The notes under the pieces were generated by a model that saw nothing but the letters and a program-made list of their open reading frames with translations, did not search any database and was not told the origin of the DNA. 64,000 nucleotides of DNA from Nocardia asteroides (GTDB taxonomy: Bacteria; Actinomycetota; Actinomycetes; Mycobacteriales; Mycobacteriaceae), in the NCBI RefSeq assembly GCF_900637185.1, contig NZ_LR134352.1, positions 186,001 to 250,000 on the forward strand. The letters are read 5' to 3'. The position numbers were made by a program, and so were the translations under genes. Shown here one piece after another: positions 51,997 to 61,126 of this stretch (position 1 is its first letter; each line of letters starts with the position of its first letter).

Positions 51997-53025
51997 ATGG
52001 CTGCTCGAATCGCCCAGACGACTGGGGCTGAGCACACCGCGATTCTCGGCTTGGGCGTCTATCGCCCCGCCCGGGTCGTCACCAACGACGAGGTCGCCGG
52101 GCCGATCGACTCGAGCGACGAGTGGATCCGCACCCGATCCGGCATCAAGACCAGGCGCTTCGCCTCCGCCGACGAAACCATCCAGAGCATGAGCGTGGCG
52201 GCCGCCAAGGGCGCGCTGGCCTCCGCGGGCGTGGCCGCCGACCAGGTCGACTGCGTCCTCGTCGCGACCTCGACGCACCTGCTGCTCACCCCGGCCATCG
52301 GGCCGCAGATCGCCACCGAACTCGACATGACCGGCGCCGCCGCCTTCGACATCTCGGCGGGCTGCGCCGGGTTCTGTCACGCGCTGGCGATGGCCTCGGA
52401 CCTGGTGCGGGCGGGCACCTCGAAGAACGTGCTGGTGATCGGGGTGGAGAAGCTCACCGACACCGTCGACTTCACCGACCGCTCCACGGCGTTCCTGTTC
52501 GCCGACGGCGCGGGCGCGGTGATCGTGGGCCCGGCGCCCGAACAGGGCATCGGCCCGACCGTCTGGGGCTCGGACGGCACCCAGCACCACGCCATCCGGC
52601 AGAACAAGGACTGGATGGAGTTCTTCGCCGAGATCGAGGAGAAGGGCACCGACGCGGTCCGCCCCTACCTCGCGATGGAGGGCACCGCGGTGTTCCGCTG
52701 GGCGGCGCACTCGCTGGAGAAGGTCTGCCGCGACGCGATCGACCGGGCCGGCCTGACCACCGACGAGCTGGACGCGATGATCCCGCACCAGGCCAACGGC
52801 CGGATCATCGAAATCATGGCCAGGGTGCTCAAGCTGCCGGAGCACTGCGCGCTGGCCAACGACATCGAGGAAGCCGGCAACACCTCGGCGGCATCGATCC
52901 CGCTGGCCATGGAGGCCCTCCTACGTAAGGGCGAGTCGAAGCCGGGCGACACCGCCCTGCTGATCGCCTTCGGCGCCGGACTGTCCTACGCCGCACAGGT
53001 TGTCACGCTGCCCAACTGGCAGTAG
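51997..53025 (+). CDS. fabH: Beta-ketoacyl-ACP synthase III
   Basis: Initiates fatty-acid synthesis by condensing an acyl-CoA with malonyl-ACP, or a related KASIII reaction. Full length at 342 residues with triad Cys 123 (SAGCAGF), His 264 (IPHQAN) and Asn 295 (GNTSAAS). The start ATG is preceded by AGAGGAG. It is isolated from acpP/fabD genes, so a dedicated or alternative FabH role is possible. Acyl specificity is not visible. Confidence 0.92.
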   Translation: MAARIAQTTGAEHTAILGLGVYRPARVVTNDEVAGPIDSSDEWIRTRSGIKTRRFASADETIQSMSVAAAKGALASAGVAADQVDCVLVATSTHLLLTPAIGPQIATELDMTGAAAFDISAGCAGFCHALAMASDLVRAGTSKNVLVIGVEKLTDTVDFTDRSTAFLFADGAGAVIVGPAPEQGIGPTVWGSDGTQHHAIRQNKDWMEFFAEIEEKGTDAVRPYLAMEGTAVFRWAAHSLEKVCRDAIDRAGLTTDELDAMIPHQANGRIIEIMARVLKLPEHCALANDIEEAGNTSAASIPLAMEALLRKGESKPGDTALLIAFGAGLSYAAQVVTLPNWQ

Positions 53026-53214
53026 ATCCGGCAGCAACCCCGCCCACCGCCTCGGCGACCCGCTCCGCGCAGGCCGTCGAGCGGTGGGCTCGCCGTGTCC
53101 ACGGTGTCCCAGTTGCACCAACTCGGACATGCTGGCAAACTCTTCGCTATCGCCGCAGCTGATCGACGATGCTCAGCCACCAGCGTTCCCGTCGTCAACC
53201 CGAGGTGATCGGCC

Positions 53215-53394
53215 GTGAAACTGCGCTCCTTCCTGCCACGCAGGCACATCAACGACGTCCCGCTGCTGCCGACGATCGAGCCGGACGACAGCTCCGCGCT
53301 GCGCGCCGCGCTCACCCGCCGCAAACGCGACGAACGCCTCGAACGCCTGCTGACCCCCAGCGAACTCGACCTGGTGCTGCACAACCAGCTCTGA
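53215..53394 (+). CDS. Small basic 59-residue protein
   Basis: Short ORF starting at GTG 53215 with GAGGTGATC upstream. The peptide VKLRSFLPRRHINDVPLLPT is followed by an acidic piece and a helical, highly charged segment (ALRAALTRRKRDERLERLLT), ending in an ELDLVLHNQL tail. No family recognised. Ends 47 bases before the receiver-flavoprotein fusion on the same strand, so it may be the first gene of that signalling cassette. Confidence 0.65.
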   Translation: MKLRSFLPRRHINDVPLLPTIEPDDSSALRAALTRRKRDERLERLLTPSELDLVLHNQL

Positions 53395-53441
53395 CCACGC
53401 ACCGCGCCACCGGCACCGCCGAAGAGGGGATACTTCTTCAG

Positions 53442-55109
53442 GTGAGCACTCCAGCGGTAACCAAACCGGCCATCCTGAGCGTTGACGACGACCCCGGTGT
53501 CTCCCGGGCGGTGGTGCGCGACCTGCGCCGCCGCTACGGCGCGGACTACCGGATTCTGCGGGCCGAATCGGGGCAGCAGGCGCTCGAGGCGCTGCGGGAG
53601 ATGAAACTGCGCGGCCAGCCGGTCGCGGTGCTGATCGCCGACTACCGCATGCCGGGCATGGACGGCATCGAATTCCTGGAGCAGGCCATGGACCTGCACC
53701 CCTACGCCCGCCGGGTCCTGCTGACCGCCTACGCCGACACCAACGCCGCGATCGACGCGATCAACGTCATCGACCTCGACCACTACCTGCTCAAGCCGTG
53801 GGATCCGCCGGAGGAGAAGCTCTACCCGGTCCTCGACGGCCTGCTCGACGCCTGGCGCAGCGCCGAACAGCGGCCGGTGCACGAGACCAAGGTGGTGGGC
53901 GATCGATGGTCGCCGCGCTCCTCGCAGGTGCGCGAGTTCCTGGCGCGCAACCAGTTGCCCTACCGCTGGTACCCCGTCGACGAACCCGAGGGCGCCCGGC
54001 TGCTCGAGGCCGCGGGCGCCGATCCGCTGACCTGTCCGGTGGTGATCACCGCCGCGGGCACCGCGCTGATCCAGCCCAGCGACAGTGAACTGGCCGAGAA
54101 CGTGGGACTCACCGTGCAGCCCAGCGGCGACTTCTACGACCTGATCGTGGTCGGCGGTGGCCCGGCCGGGCTCGGCGCCGCGGTGTACGGCGCGTCCGAG
54201 GGCCTGCGCACCGTGCTGGTCGAGCGCACCGCCACCGGCGGGCAGGCCGGGCAGAGCTCCCGGATCGAGAACTACCTCGGCTTCCCGGACGGCCTGTCCG
54301 GCGCGCAGCTGGCCGACCGGGCCCGGCGCCAGGCCGCCAAGTTCGGCGCCGAGATCATCACCACCCGCGATGTCGTCGGGCTCGAGGTCAACGGTTCGGC
54401 GCGCACGGTGCGTTTCGCCGACGGCGGCTCGCTCTGCGCGCACACCGTGCTCATCGCGACCGGTGTGGACTACCGGCGTCATCCCGCGCCGGGCGTCGAC
54501 GAGTTCACCGGCCGCGGCGTGTACTACGGCTCGGCGATGACCGAGGCGGCCGAATGCGCCGAGCAGGACGTCTACATCGTCGGCGGCGCCAACTCGGCCG
54601 GGCAGGCGGCGGTGTTCCTGTCCCGCAACGCCCGGCGCGTGCACATCGTGGTGCGCGGCGACGCGCTGGAGAAGTCGATGTCGCACTACCTGATCCAGCA
54701 GATCGCGCAGATCCCGAACATCGTCGTGCACACCGAGACCGAGGTGGTCGGCGTCGACGGCGACGATCACCTGGAACGGATCGTGCTGCGCGACAACCGC
54801 ACCGGCACCGAGGACAAGGTCGACGCGCAGCGGCTGTTCCTGTTCATCGGCGCCGCGCCGCAGACCGGCTGGCTCGACGGGGTCGTCACCAGGGACGCGG
54901 CGGGCTACGTGGTGGCCGGTCCCGACCTGATGATCGACGGCGCCCGCCCGCCCGGCTGGGAGCTGCCGCGACCGCCGCACCACCTCGAGACCAGCGTCCC
55001 CGGGGTGTTCGTGGCGGGCGACGTGCACGCGGAGTCGGCCAAGCGGGTCGCCTCGGCGGTCGGCGAGGGCGCGATGGCCGTCATGCTGGTCCACCGGTAT
55101 CTGGCGTAG
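53442..55109 (+). CDS. Response-regulator receiver fused to glutaredoxin-like and thioredoxin-reductase-like flavoprotein
   Basis: Three-part protein of 555 residues. Residues 8-130 are a CheY-like receiver with phospho-Asp 67 (LIADYRMPG) and Lys 118 (LLKPW). About 155-225 is a thioredoxin/glutaredoxin-like fold without CxxC. About 230-555 is a TrxR-type FAD/NAD domain (GGGPAG at 238-243, GGANSAG at 381-387). At the place where TrxR has its CATC redox pair this protein reads YYGSAMTEAAEC, so disulfide chemistry is lost. The GTG start is weakly supported. The next gene, a histidine kinase, lies nine bases away and probably phosphorylates the receiver. Confidence 0.9.
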   Translation: MSTPAVTKPAILSVDDDPGVSRAVVRDLRRRYGADYRILRAESGQQALEALREMKLRGQPVAVLIADYRMPGMDGIEFLEQAMDLHPYARRVLLTAYADTNAAIDAINVIDLDHYLLKPWDPPEEKLYPVLDGLLDAWRSAEQRPVHETKVVGDRWSPRSSQVREFLARNQLPYRWYPVDEPEGARLLEAAGADPLTCPVVITAAGTALIQPSDSELAENVGLTVQPSGDFYDLIVVGGGPAGLGAAVYGASEGLRTVLVERTATGGQAGQSSRIENYLGFPDGLSGAQLADRARRQAAKFGAEIITTRDVVGLEVNGSARTVRFADGGSLCAHTVLIATGVDYRRHPAPGVDEFTGRGVYYGSAMTEAAECAEQDVYIVGGANSAGQAAVFLSRNARRVHIVVRGDALEKSMSHYLIQQIAQIPNIVVHTETEVVGVDGDDHLERIVLRDNRTGTEDKVDAQRLFLFIGAAPQTGWLDGVVTRDAAGYVVAGPDLMIDGARPPGWELPRPPHHLETSVPGVFVAGDVHAESAKRVASAVGEGAMAVMLVHRYLA

Positions 55110-55118
55110 GAGAAGGCG

Positions 55119-56588
55119 ATGTCCGAGAGCATGCTGATCTGCGACCCGAACGAACTGCGCACGCTGTTCCTGTTCGAGAAACTCGACGACGACCAGCTGG
55201 CCCAGCTGTGCGAGGCGGGCCGGATCGAGTACATCGAGCCGGGCCCGGTGTATCGCGAGGGCGAGCCGGCCACCTGCTTCTACGTGCTGATCGACGGCGA
55301 GGTACGGCTGACCAAGCTGTCCGGCGGCATCGAGATCGAGATCAACCGCACCGACCATCGCGGCGTGTACGCGGGCGCGTGGATGGCCTACCTCGGCGAC
55401 AAGGTCAGCCAGGACTACCCGGGCTCGATGTACGTGCAGCGCCGCTCGCGGTTCCTGGTGCTGGCGGCCGCCGACTTCGCGCGGATGGTCAAGGAATGGT
55501 TCCCGATGGCGGTGCACCTGCTCGAGGGCGCCTTCTACGGCGGGCAGAAGTCGAGTCAACGGATCGCGGAACGCGAACGGCTGCTCGCGCTGGGCTCGCT
55601 GTCGGCCGGGCTCACCCACGAGCTCAACAATCCGGCGGCCGCCGCCGTCCGGGCCACCGCGGGCCTGCGCGAGCGGGTCGCGGGGATGCGGCACAAGCTC
55701 AAGATGATGGCCACCGGCAAGTTCCCGCCCGAGGCCCTGGTGCATCTGATCGACCTGCAGGAACAGGCGGCCGAGCAGGTCGCCAAGGCGCCGGAGCTGT
55801 CCCCGCTGGAGGCCGCCGACCGGGAGGACACGCTCGCCGACTGGTTCGACGAGCACGGCATCGCCGACGGCTGGAACCTGGCGCCCACCTTCGTGCAGGC
55901 CGGGCTCGACATCGACTGGCTCGAGGGCGTGCACGCCACCCTGGAGTCGTGCCAGGCGCAGGTCTTCGAGGGCGCGATCCGCTGGCTGAACTACACCATC
56001 GAGACCGAGCTGCTGATGAACGAGGTCGCCGACTCGACCACCCGGATCTCCTCGCTGGTGGGGGCGGCCAAGCAGTACTCGCAGATGGATCGCGCGCCCT
56101 ACCAGGTGGTGGACCTGCACGAGCTGCTCGATTCCACCCTGGTGATGCTCAACCGCAAGCTGGGCGACGGCGTCCAGGTGGTCAAGGACTACGACCGGTC
56201 GCTGCCGCAGGTCCCCTGCTTCGCGGCCGAGCTCAACCAGGTGTGGACCAATCTCATCGACAACGCCGTCTACGCCATGGACGGCGCGGGCACCTTGACG
56301 GTGCGCACGTATCAGGAGAACGATTGCGCCGTCGTCGAGATCGGCGACACCGGCCGCGGGATCCCGCCCGAGGCCAAGGGCCGCATCTTCGAGCCGTTCT
56401 TCACCACCAAGCCGGTCGGTGAGGGCACGGGACTGGGCCTCGACATCTCGTTCCGCATCGTGGTCAACAAGCACAACGGCGACATCCGGGTCGAATCCGA
56501 GCCGGGCGACACCCGTTTCATCGTCCGGCTGCCGCTGCACCCGCAGTCCGGCGACGACAGCACACCGTCGAACACAGGAGATCAGTGA
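55119..56588 (+). CDS. cNMP-binding-domain histidine kinase
   Basis: Soluble sensor kinase of 489 residues. Residues 10-135 are a cyclic-nucleotide-binding (cNMP/CRP-like) domain, then a HisKA-type dimerisation helix with phospho-His 167 (LTHELNNP), a long linker, and HATPase_c: N box NLIDNAVYAM, G1 GDTGRGIP, F box FEPFFTTK, G2 GEGTGLGLD. It overlaps the zinc-finger gene by one base (TGATG). With the preceding receiver-flavoprotein it is an unusual cytoplasmic phosphorelay; the signal could be cAMP or another ligand. Confidence 0.92.
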   Translation: MSESMLICDPNELRTLFLFEKLDDDQLAQLCEAGRIEYIEPGPVYREGEPATCFYVLIDGEVRLTKLSGGIEIEINRTDHRGVYAGAWMAYLGDKVSQDYPGSMYVQRRSRFLVLAAADFARMVKEWFPMAVHLLEGAFYGGQKSSQRIAERERLLALGSLSAGLTHELNNPAAAAVRATAGLRERVAGMRHKLKMMATGKFPPEALVHLIDLQEQAAEQVAKAPELSPLEAADREDTLADWFDEHGIADGWNLAPTFVQAGLDIDWLEGVHATLESCQAQVFEGAIRWLNYTIETELLMNEVADSTTRISSLVGAAKQYSQMDRAPYQVVDLHELLDSTLVMLNRKLGDGVQVVKDYDRSLPQVPCFAAELNQVWTNLIDNAVYAMDGAGTLTVRTYQENDCAVVEIGDTGRGIPPEAKGRIFEPFFTTKPVGEGTGLGLDISFRIVVNKHNGDIRVESEPGDTRFIVRLPLHPQSGDDSTPSNTGDQ

Positions 56589-56941
56589 TGTCTGAAGAGT
56601 TCGAAGGAATCGATCCGAGCGTGCCGCCAAGCGGTGCCGGGTGCGCCGAATGCGACGCCGCGCACGGCTGGTGGGTGCATCTGCGGCGGTGCGCCGAGTG
56701 CGGGCACGTGGGCTGCTGTGACAGCTCACCCAGCCAGCACGCGTCCAAGCACTTCGCCTCGACCGGGCACCCGTTCATGCAGAGCTACGAACCCGGCGAG
56801 GACTGGTTCTACAACTTCACCACCAGCGAGATGTACAGCGGCGGCCCCGAGCTCGCGGCGCCGACCAGCCACCCGATCGATCAGTCCGTGCCGGGACCGG
56901 CCGACCGGGTGCCCGCGAACTGGCAGTCACTGGTGCACTGA
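56588..56941 (+). CDS. UBP-type zinc finger protein
   Basis: Protein of 117 residues with a zinc finger of the ubiquitin-specific-protease (ZnF-UBP) type. The ligands are CxxC at 19-22, CxxC at 35-38, Cys 43/44, and His 51, 55 and 61, in the canonical order. Such domains in eukaryotes bind the free ubiquitin C-terminus; in actinobacteria the partner is unknown, and Pup or another C-terminal Gly tail is only speculation. Last gene of the kinase/receiver-flavoprotein cassette, one-base overlap with the kinase. Confidence 0.9.
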   Translation: MSEEFEGIDPSVPPSGAGCAECDAAHGWWVHLRRCAECGHVGCCDSSPSQHASKHFASTGHPFMQSYEPGEDWFYNFTTSEMYSGGPELAAPTSHPIDQSVPGPADRVPANWQSLVH

Positions 56942-56942
56942 G

Positions 56943-57329
56943 CTAGGGCGTGATCCCGGCGGCCTCGGCGACGGTCTTGTCGGCGTTGCCCGGCGCGAGG
57001 CAGACCAGCTTCGCGGTGCCGAGGGCGACGTTCGGGCTGCCCTCGAAGGGGCTGCCGGGGTTGGCCGCCAGGATCTGGTCGATGGCCTGCTTCTCGCCGT
57101 CGCCGTCGAGTTCCTTGAACTGCGCGCAGGTCATGGACGCGGAGGCGGCGGCCTTCGGCGTGGTCGGCGCCCCGGAGGCGGGCTTGGTGGTGGTGGCGCT
57201 CGCGCTGACGCTGGAGGTCGGCGTGCCCTTGCGCAGCCCGCTGGCGTCGGCGGCGTCGTCGGAACCGCATCCGGCCACCGTCAGGCACAACGCCCCGGCA
57301 GCCAGGACGACGAGGGAGATTCGATTCAT
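56943..57329 (-). CDS. Lipoprotein with HdeA-like C-terminal region
   Basis: Lipoprotein of 128 residues: signal with lipobox TVAGC (Cys about 21), then a Thr/Ser/Ala-rich linker (about 30-63), and a short domain with CAQFKELDGDGEKQAI and a second Cys (KLVCLAPG). This resembles HdeA/HdeB acid-stress proteins (two Cys joined by a disulfide), but similarity is weak. The start ATG 57329 has a GGGGAAAG site. The stop is one base from the zinc-finger gene on the other strand. Confidence 0.78.
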   Translation of the reverse strand: MNRISLVVLAAGALCLTVAGCGSDDAADASGLRKGTPTSSVSASATTTKPASGAPTTPKAAASASMTCAQFKELDGDGEKQAIDQILAANPGSPFEGSPNVALGTAKLVCLAPGNADKTVAEAAGITP

Positions 57330-57465
57330 CTGCAGCTTTCCCCGGTGGATCGCGGCGCCGGCACCTCCGGCGCGTCCGGTGCAGCGTACCGGCTGCGACC
57401 TTGCGATCGGCCAAACGTTCCCTTGATCACCGAGCGGATTCACCCGGACACGGCAGAATGGCACG

Positions 57466-59667
57466 GTGGCTGAACTCTCGCTGACCGCTCGGCTCAATCC
57501 CTCGGCGGCCGACGCCAGGCGCGGGGTGGTGCGCCTGCATCCCGAGACGCTCACCGCGCTGGGCCTGCGCGAATGGGACGGCATCGCGCTGACCGGCGCG
57601 CGCCGGACCGCGGCGGTGGTGGCCAAGGCCCCCGCGGGCACGCCGCCGGGGGTGGCGCTGCTCGACGACGTGACGCTGTCGAACGTGGGGCTGCGGGAGA
57701 ACGCGGCGGTGACCGTCGCGCCGGTGACGGTGTACGGGGCCAAGCAGATCTCGCTGAGCGGATCGGCGCAGGCCACCGCGAGCATCCCGGCGGCCACCCT
57801 GCGCCAGGCGCTGCTGGGCAAGGTGGTGACGGTCGGCGACACCGTCTCACTGCTGCCCCGCGATCTCGGCCCCGACATCAGCTCGGCGGCGGCGACGCAG
57901 GCGCTGTCGCGGACCTTCGGCATCGCCTGGACCACCGAGCTGCTCACCGTCACCGCCATCGAGCCGATGCCGGGACCGGTGAGCGTGCAACCCAATTCGG
58001 CCGTCGGCTGGGGTCGCGGGCCCGCCGCGATCATGCACGCGGTGGAACGCGACGCCGACGACCAGAACGGCATTCCGGCGAACGTGGTGTCGGTGAGCTC
58101 GGGCAGCGCGCCCATCCAGCTCGAGGACCTGGCCGGCGTACAGAGCCAGGCGGCCAAGCTGGCCGAATGGCTGAGCCTGGCCCTGGACGAGCCCGAACTG
58201 CTGAAGACCCTCGGCGCGCCCGCTCATCTCGGCGTACTCGTCACCGGGCCCGCGGGCGTCGGGAAGACGACGCTGGCCAAGGCGGTGGCCGCGCCGCGGC
58301 CGGTGGTGGAGCTGGACGGGCCCAGTGTCGGTGCGATGGAGAGCGGTTCGCGGCTGCGCGAGGTGGCCGAGGCGGTCGGTGACGTGGCCGCGGGCCGCGG
58401 CGGCATCCTGCTGATCACCGACATCGACGCCCTGCTGCCGGTGGACGCGGAACCGGTCGCCACGCTGATCCTGGATCAGCTGCGCGCGGCCATGCGCTCA
58501 CCCTGCGTCGCCCTGCTGGCCACCACCGCCCATCCGGCACAGGTGGATTCGCGGCTGCGCGCCCCCGACCTGTGCGATCGCGAACTCGCGCTGCCGCTGC
58601 CGACCGCGCTGGTCCGGCGCGCGCTGCTGGAACAGCTGCTGCGCAAGGTGCCCGCGGGCCCGCTCGACCTGGACGCGGTCGCCGCGCGCACACCGGGTTT
58701 CGTCGTCGCCGACCTGGCGGCGCTGTGCCGGGAGGCCGCGGTGCGGGCGGCGGGGCGGGCCAGCCGCGACCAGACCGAGCCCGAGCTGACCCAGGAGGAT
58801 CTGATCGGGGCGCTGGAGGTCATCCGGCCGCTGTCCCGGTCGGGGACCGAGGAATTGGCCATCGGCTCGCTCGACCTGGACGACGTCGGCGACATGGTGG
58901 AGACCAAACAGGCCCTCACCGAGGCGGTGCTGTGGCCGCTGCGCCACCCCGACTCCTTCGCCCGGCTCGGCATCGATCCACCGCGCGGCGTGCTGCTCTA
59001 CGGTCCGCCCGGCTGCGGCAAGACCTTCCTCGTGCGGGCGCTGGCCGGCACCGGCCAGCTCAGTGTGCACGCGGTGAAAGGCGCCGAGCTGATGGACAAG
59101 TGGGTCGGCTCGTCCGAGCGCGCGGTCCGCGAACTGTTCCAGCGCGCCCGAGACTCCGCGCCCTCGCTGATCTTCCTCGACGAGGTCGACGCGCTGGCCC
59201 CGCGCCGCGGCCAGAGCAGCGACTCCGGGGTGTCCGACCGGGTGGTCGCCGCGCTGCTCACCGAACTCGACGGGGTGGAGCCGCTGCGTGACGTGGTGGT
59301 CCTCGGCGCCACCAACCGGCCCGAGCTGATCGATCCGGCGCTGCTGCGTCCCGGCCGGCTGGACCGGCTGGTGTTCGTGCCGCCGCCCGACGGCCCCGCC
59401 CGGCTCGACATCCTGCGCACCGCGGGCCGCTCGGTACCGCTGGCCGACGACGTCGACCTGGCCGCGCTGGCCGAGGATCTCGACGGCTACTCCGCCGCCG
59501 ACTGCGCCGCGCTGCTGCGCGAGGCGGCGCTGTCGGCGCTGCGCCGCGACATGGCCGCGGCCGACGTCACCGCCGCCGACGTGGCCACCGCGCGGACGAC
59601 CGTGCGGCCCTCGCTCGACCCCGCACAGGTCGAATCGCTGCGCCGCTACGCCGAGAGCCGCGCCTGA
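57466..59667 (+). CDS. CDC48-like AAA ATPase
   Basis: Double-AAA unfoldase-like protein, 733 residues from GTG 57466. Residues 1-95 form a CDC48-N-like double-psi barrel (VVRLHPETLTALGLREWDGI). D1 has Walker A GPAGVGKT near 260, but its Walker B reads ITDID instead of the usual IDEID, so hydrolysis in D1 may be weak. D2 has intact Walker A GPPGCGKT near 513, Walker B FLDEVD near 570, and arginine-finger region RPGRLDR. The same type of protein (Rv0435c) lies beside pssA in M. tuberculosis. Confidence 0.9.
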   Translation: MAELSLTARLNPSAADARRGVVRLHPETLTALGLREWDGIALTGARRTAAVVAKAPAGTPPGVALLDDVTLSNVGLRENAAVTVAPVTVYGAKQISLSGSAQATASIPAATLRQALLGKVVTVGDTVSLLPRDLGPDISSAAATQALSRTFGIAWTTELLTVTAIEPMPGPVSVQPNSAVGWGRGPAAIMHAVERDADDQNGIPANVVSVSSGSAPIQLEDLAGVQSQAAKLAEWLSLALDEPELLKTLGAPAHLGVLVTGPAGVGKTTLAKAVAAPRPVVELDGPSVGAMESGSRLREVAEAVGDVAAGRGGILLITDIDALLPVDAEPVATLILDQLRAAMRSPCVALLATTAHPAQVDSRLRAPDLCDRELALPLPTALVRRALLEQLLRKVPAGPLDLDAVAARTPGFVVADLAALCREAAVRAAGRASRDQTEPELTQEDLIGALEVIRPLSRSGTEELAIGSLDLDDVGDMVETKQALTEAVLWPLRHPDSFARLGIDPPRGVLLYGPPGCGKTFLVRALAGTGQLSVHAVKGAELMDKWVGSSERAVRELFQRARDSAPSLIFLDEVDALAPRRGQSSDSGVSDRVVAALLTELDGVEPLRDVVVLGATNRPELIDPALLRPGRLDRLVFVPPPDGPARLDILRTAGRSVPLADDVDLAALAEDLDGYSAADCAALLREAALSALRRDMAAADVTAADVATARTTVRPSLDPAQVESLRRYAESRA

Positions 59668-59734
59668 GGCCCGAACGCGCCGTCCACCGATCGACATCCC
59701 GGTCGCGGCGGGTGCGCCCCGGTATCGTCGAACA

Positions 59735-61012
59735 GTGCCCAAGATCGGGGATGGTCTGGACGCGGTCACGGCGTTCGCCGGGGCCGCGGCGGCGGGGATG
59801 TCGCTGTTCCTGCCCTTCTCCTTCGGCGCCGACTCCACGATCGAGTCGCCCTACCGGGTCACCAGCCTGATCAACAGCGTGCCGCGCGCGGCCGCACTCG
59901 GCCTCATCGTCGCCGTGGTCGTCGCGGTGCTGGCCCGGCCGATCACCCGGCCCGGTCTGGTCTGGCTGGCCGCGACGGCGGGGGCGGTGGCCTCGGCGAT
60001 CAACTACCTCATCGGGCAGACGATGACCTCGGCCGACGTGCTCACCACCCAGAACTACATCGACTCGCTGTGCGGTGGCGTGCTGTTCGGCGCGCTCGGC
60101 ATCTGCGCCTGGCGGATGCGCTGGTCGGCGGTGGGGTTCGCGCTGGGTGTGGTGGTGGTGTTCGTCTACGGCGAGATCGTCGCGGTGTTCACCTCGAACG
60201 CGCCCGCCACCGCCGACAAGGCGGTGCACACCCCGTTCTGGCTGGTCGGCGCCGCGGTGCTGCTGCTGGCCGTGAACACGGTGCGCCACCGCCACGGCAT
60301 CATGCTGCCCGCGGTGCCGCGGCTGGCCGCCGACCTGCCGATCAGCCCGATCATCGCCGCCACCGTGCTGTCGCTGTCGCTGCTGCTGGCCACCGAATGG
60401 CTGGGCCGCGAGTTCGACGGGCGGCGGGGCAACTCCTGGCAGATCGCGCTGGCAGTGGTGGTCACCGTGGTCGCGGCGTTCGCGGCGGCCTTGCTGCTGC
60501 CCGACCGCGACGGCACCGGTGTGCTCGTAGCGGTGAGTGTGGCCGCAGCGGCCGACTCGCTCGCCGACGCGCCGAGCCTGGGCTGGAATCTGCTGCTCGT
60601 CCTCGTGCTCGGGGCGGCCGCGGTGCTCGCGGGGCTGCGCTGGGGCACGCCGTGGGTCGCGTTGCTCGGCGCCGCCGCGCTGTGCGCGTTCGCGATGGTC
60701 GCCGACCGATTCCCGTGGGCGTTCGCCTGGCCGCTCGGGGTGTTGCTGCTGTCGGTGGTCAGCGGATTCGCGGCCGGGTCGACGCGGGTCGGCTACCTGC
60801 CCAGCGCGGTACTCGGGCTGGGCGCCCTGTTCCTGCCCACCATCCTGTGGGCCATCCCGACCGAACGACGACACTGGCCCACCGGCTCGACATCGGTCGA
60901 CGCCGACACCCCGGGCTGGGTCGCGCTCAGCCTCACCGTCGGCGCCGCCGGCGCGCTGACCCTGCTGTACCGGATCCGTTCCGGCACCCCGAAACCGGTC
61001 ACCGAGCAATAG
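59735..61012 (+). CDS. Polytopic membrane protein, unknown
   Basis: Hydrophobic protein of 425 residues with about eleven transmembrane segments and no recognised domain. It starts with GTG 59735 and contains alternating Leu/Ala/Val helices separated by short polar loops (for example EFDGRRGNSWQ and IPTERRHWPTGSTSV). No transport signature seen. The C-terminus is cytoplasmic-looking and ends KPVTEQ. It may be a conserved actinobacterial integral membrane protein; nothing in the context fixes its role. Confidence 0.72.
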   Translation: MPKIGDGLDAVTAFAGAAAAGMSLFLPFSFGADSTIESPYRVTSLINSVPRAAALGLIVAVVVAVLARPITRPGLVWLAATAGAVASAINYLIGQTMTSADVLTTQNYIDSLCGGVLFGALGICAWRMRWSAVGFALGVVVVFVYGEIVAVFTSNAPATADKAVHTPFWLVGAAVLLLAVNTVRHRHGIMLPAVPRLAADLPISPIIAATVLSLSLLLATEWLGREFDGRRGNSWQIALAVVVTVVAAFAAALLLPDRDGTGVLVAVSVAAAADSLADAPSLGWNLLLVLVLGAAAVLAGLRWGTPWVALLGAAALCAFAMVADRFPWAFAWPLGVLLLSVVSGFAAGSTRVGYLPSAVLGLGALFLPTILWAIPTERRHWPTGSTSVDADTPGWVALSLTVGAAGALTLLYRIRSGTPKPVTEQ

Positions 61013-61126
61013 CCACCCACCCCGCGACATGGCCGACGCGACACCCCGGCTACCCGGAAACCCGCCGTCGTCGCCCGTAGGATCGGGGCGCGCTACTCGA
61101 CCGCTACGACCGGACGGAGGAGGAGT

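Noticed and set aside
52986..56729. 1247-codon open frame on the minus strand opposite fabH, the receiver-flavoprotein and the kinase
   Set aside because: Antisense to three recognised genes; composition (Arg, His, Asp, Gly) is that of a frame artefact.
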